The notes under the pieces were generated by a model. It was not told where the DNA came from. It searched no databases and saw nothing but the letters and a program-made list of their open reading frames with translations. The translations under genes were made by a program, and so were the position numbers. From positions 1 to 6,305 of the forward strand of contig JAGLBQ010000365.1 in assembly GCA_023146675.1 (NCBI GenBank): 6,305 bases of DNA. The letters run 5' to 3'. Position 1 is the stretch's first letter. The number at the start of each line of letters is the position of its first letter. This document shows, one piece after another, positions 5,340 to 6,305 of this stretch. The stretch is from Cocleimonas sp. Lineage in GTDB: Bacteria > Pseudomonadota > Gammaproteobacteria > Thiotrichales > Thiotrichaceae.

Positions 5340-6305
5340 TCATCCCTCCTGAATTAAGCGCAACATATCAGTCGCGTTCATACTACCACTCATATTACTC
5401 CCCTCCAGTAAGCTATCCGCAAGATCACGTTTATGCTGATGCAATTTCACAATCTTCTCTTCGATGGTATTTTCCGCTACCAAACGATAAATAGTTACAG
5501 GGCGAGTCTGTCCGATACGGTGTGCGCGGTCAGATGCCTGATCTTCTACCGCAGGGTTCCACCACGGATCCATATGAATAACATAATCTGCAGCTGTTAG
5601 GTTTAACCCAGAGCCACCTGCTTTCAGGCTGATAAGAAATAGCTCCCCTTTTCCATTTTGAAAATCTTCAACACGTTGTTTGCGTTTTCCTGCGGGGGTG
5701 CTGCCATCCAGATATTGATAGCTGATCCCCTGTGCATCCAAATACTGCTTAATAATGGCAAGATGCTTAACAAATTGGCTAAAGACAAGTGCCTTATGTT
5801 TATTCTCGCGTAATTCATCGACTAGTTTGGCAAACTGCTCTAGTTTACTACTCGGTAACGTACTTTCAGGCATAATTAATTTAGGATGACAACTAGCAAG
5901 GCGTAGTTTGGTAATGGCTGCTAATACTTTAAGGTGGTCTGAGCCTGTCCCTTGTTGCTGTTGTTTGTCCTTAGTGGCAAGATTTTGTAATGCTTTTTGG
6001 CGCACTGCTTCATACATCGCGCGTTCTTTTTCTGACAGGGGAATATGCACCGTAATTTCTGTCTTCGGTGGTAATTCATCCAGTACCTCTGTTTTCAAGC
6101 GGCGCAGTATAAAGGGTTGTATCAAGCGTTTGAGGTGCTGGCGTGTTTCCGCATCATTATTGCGCTCAATGGGAATCATATAACGCTTCATAAACTGTTC
6201 TTGTGAGCCTAATAAACCAGGGTTCAAAAAGCGGAATAGGCTCCAAAGCTCACCCAAATGATTTTCAATTGGGGTACCTGTTGTTACCATTTTAAATGCA
6301 CCATC
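5340..6305 (-). CDS. SNF2/HepA-family DNA-dependent ATPase, C-terminal part (N-terminus beyond window edge)
   Basis: The visible 321 residues are the end of a bacterial SNF2-family (superfamily 2) helicase-like ATPase; the reading frame stays open through the right edge. In order: motif III TGTPIEN (9-15) with the following ELWSLFRFLNPG; the RRLKTEVLDELPPKTE linker (68-83) typical of Swi2/Snf2 proteins; motif IV ALVFSQF (172-178); motif V SLKAGGSGLNLTAADYVIHM (226-245) with DPWWNPAVEDQA; and motif VI SDRAHRIGQTRPV (258-270), containing the arginine finger. The C-terminus LADSLLEGS..LRLIQEG is normal for the family and is complete. Walker A and B motifs and any N-terminal SWIM or SNF2-associated domain are outside the window. 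Such proteins translocate on double-stranded DNA and remodel protein-DNA or polymerase complexes; the target here is unknown. The methionine at 6290 is internal, not the start, because conserved sequence continues upstream of it. Confidence 0.95.
   Translation of the reverse strand, partial: DGAFKMVTTGTPIENHLGELWSLFRFLNPGLLGSQEQFMKRYMIPIERNNDAETRQHLKRLIQPFILRRLKTEVLDELPPKTEITVHIPLSEKERAMYEAVRQKALQNLATKDKQQQQGTGSDHLKVLAAITKLRLASCHPKLIMPESTLPSSKLEQFAKLVDELRENKHKALVFSQFVKHLAIIKQYLDAQGISYQYLDGSTPAGKRKQRVEDFQNGKGELFLISLKAGGSGLNLTAADYVIHMDPWWNPAVEDQASDRAHRIGQTRPVTIYRLVAENTIEEKIVKLHQHKRDLADSLLEGSNMSGSMNATDMLRLIQEG

Noticed and set aside
5908..6183. A 91-codon plus-strand reading frame
   Set aside because: It is antisense to conserved SNF2-family coding sequence, so it is a shadow.

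Overview
The window comes from an AT-rich bacterial chromosome. The gene families (a Dnr-like Crp/Fnr regulator, a tandem-domain UspE-like protein, a class I PPK2, a bacterial SNF2/HepA-type ATPase) and the REP-like intergenic palindromes suggest a gammaproteobacterium. A Beggiatoa/Thiothrix-like sulfur oxidiser would fit the base composition and gene style, but that placement is only an impression and no marker gene supports it. I see no rRNA, tRNA, transposase, phage gene or CRISPR array.

Layout, left to right. (1) A Crp/Fnr-family regulator on the minus strand loses its C-terminal half at the left edge. It has a recognisable promoter and an FNR-type box over the predicted transcription start. 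(2) About 550 bp without a protein gene ends in three consecutive hairpins, the last a textbook intrinsic terminator on the plus strand. No gene lies upstream of it on that strand, so this looks like a small-RNA locus. (3) A plus-strand flavin-binding protein of the pyridoxamine-phosphate-oxidase fold probably starts at a TTG with a good Shine-Dalgarno. (4) Next is a plus-strand protein with a divergent polysaccharide-deacetylase-like (NodB/CE4) domain joined to a C-terminal beta-sandwich, with no signal peptide. (5) Then comes a plus-strand tandem universal stress protein. (6) A 394-bp gap holds several hairpins, including a REP-like palindrome. (7) A plus-strand class I polyphosphate kinase 2 follows, with a very lysine-rich N-terminal extension encoded through an A10 tract. 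(8) A large inverted repeat separates it from a convergent minus-strand SNF2-family ATPase, whose N-terminal part lies beyond the right edge.

The genes do not form one operon: every plus-strand gene is separated from the next by roughly 150-400 bp and most have their own ribosome binding site. The common theme, by inference only, is stress and energy state: a redox/NO-type regulator, a universal stress protein, and a polyphosphate-driven nucleotide kinase. I found no convincing multi-gene undescribed system. The items most worth a second look are the orphan-terminator small-RNA candidate, the unusual deacetylase-like protein, and the FNR-type box at the regulator's own promoter.
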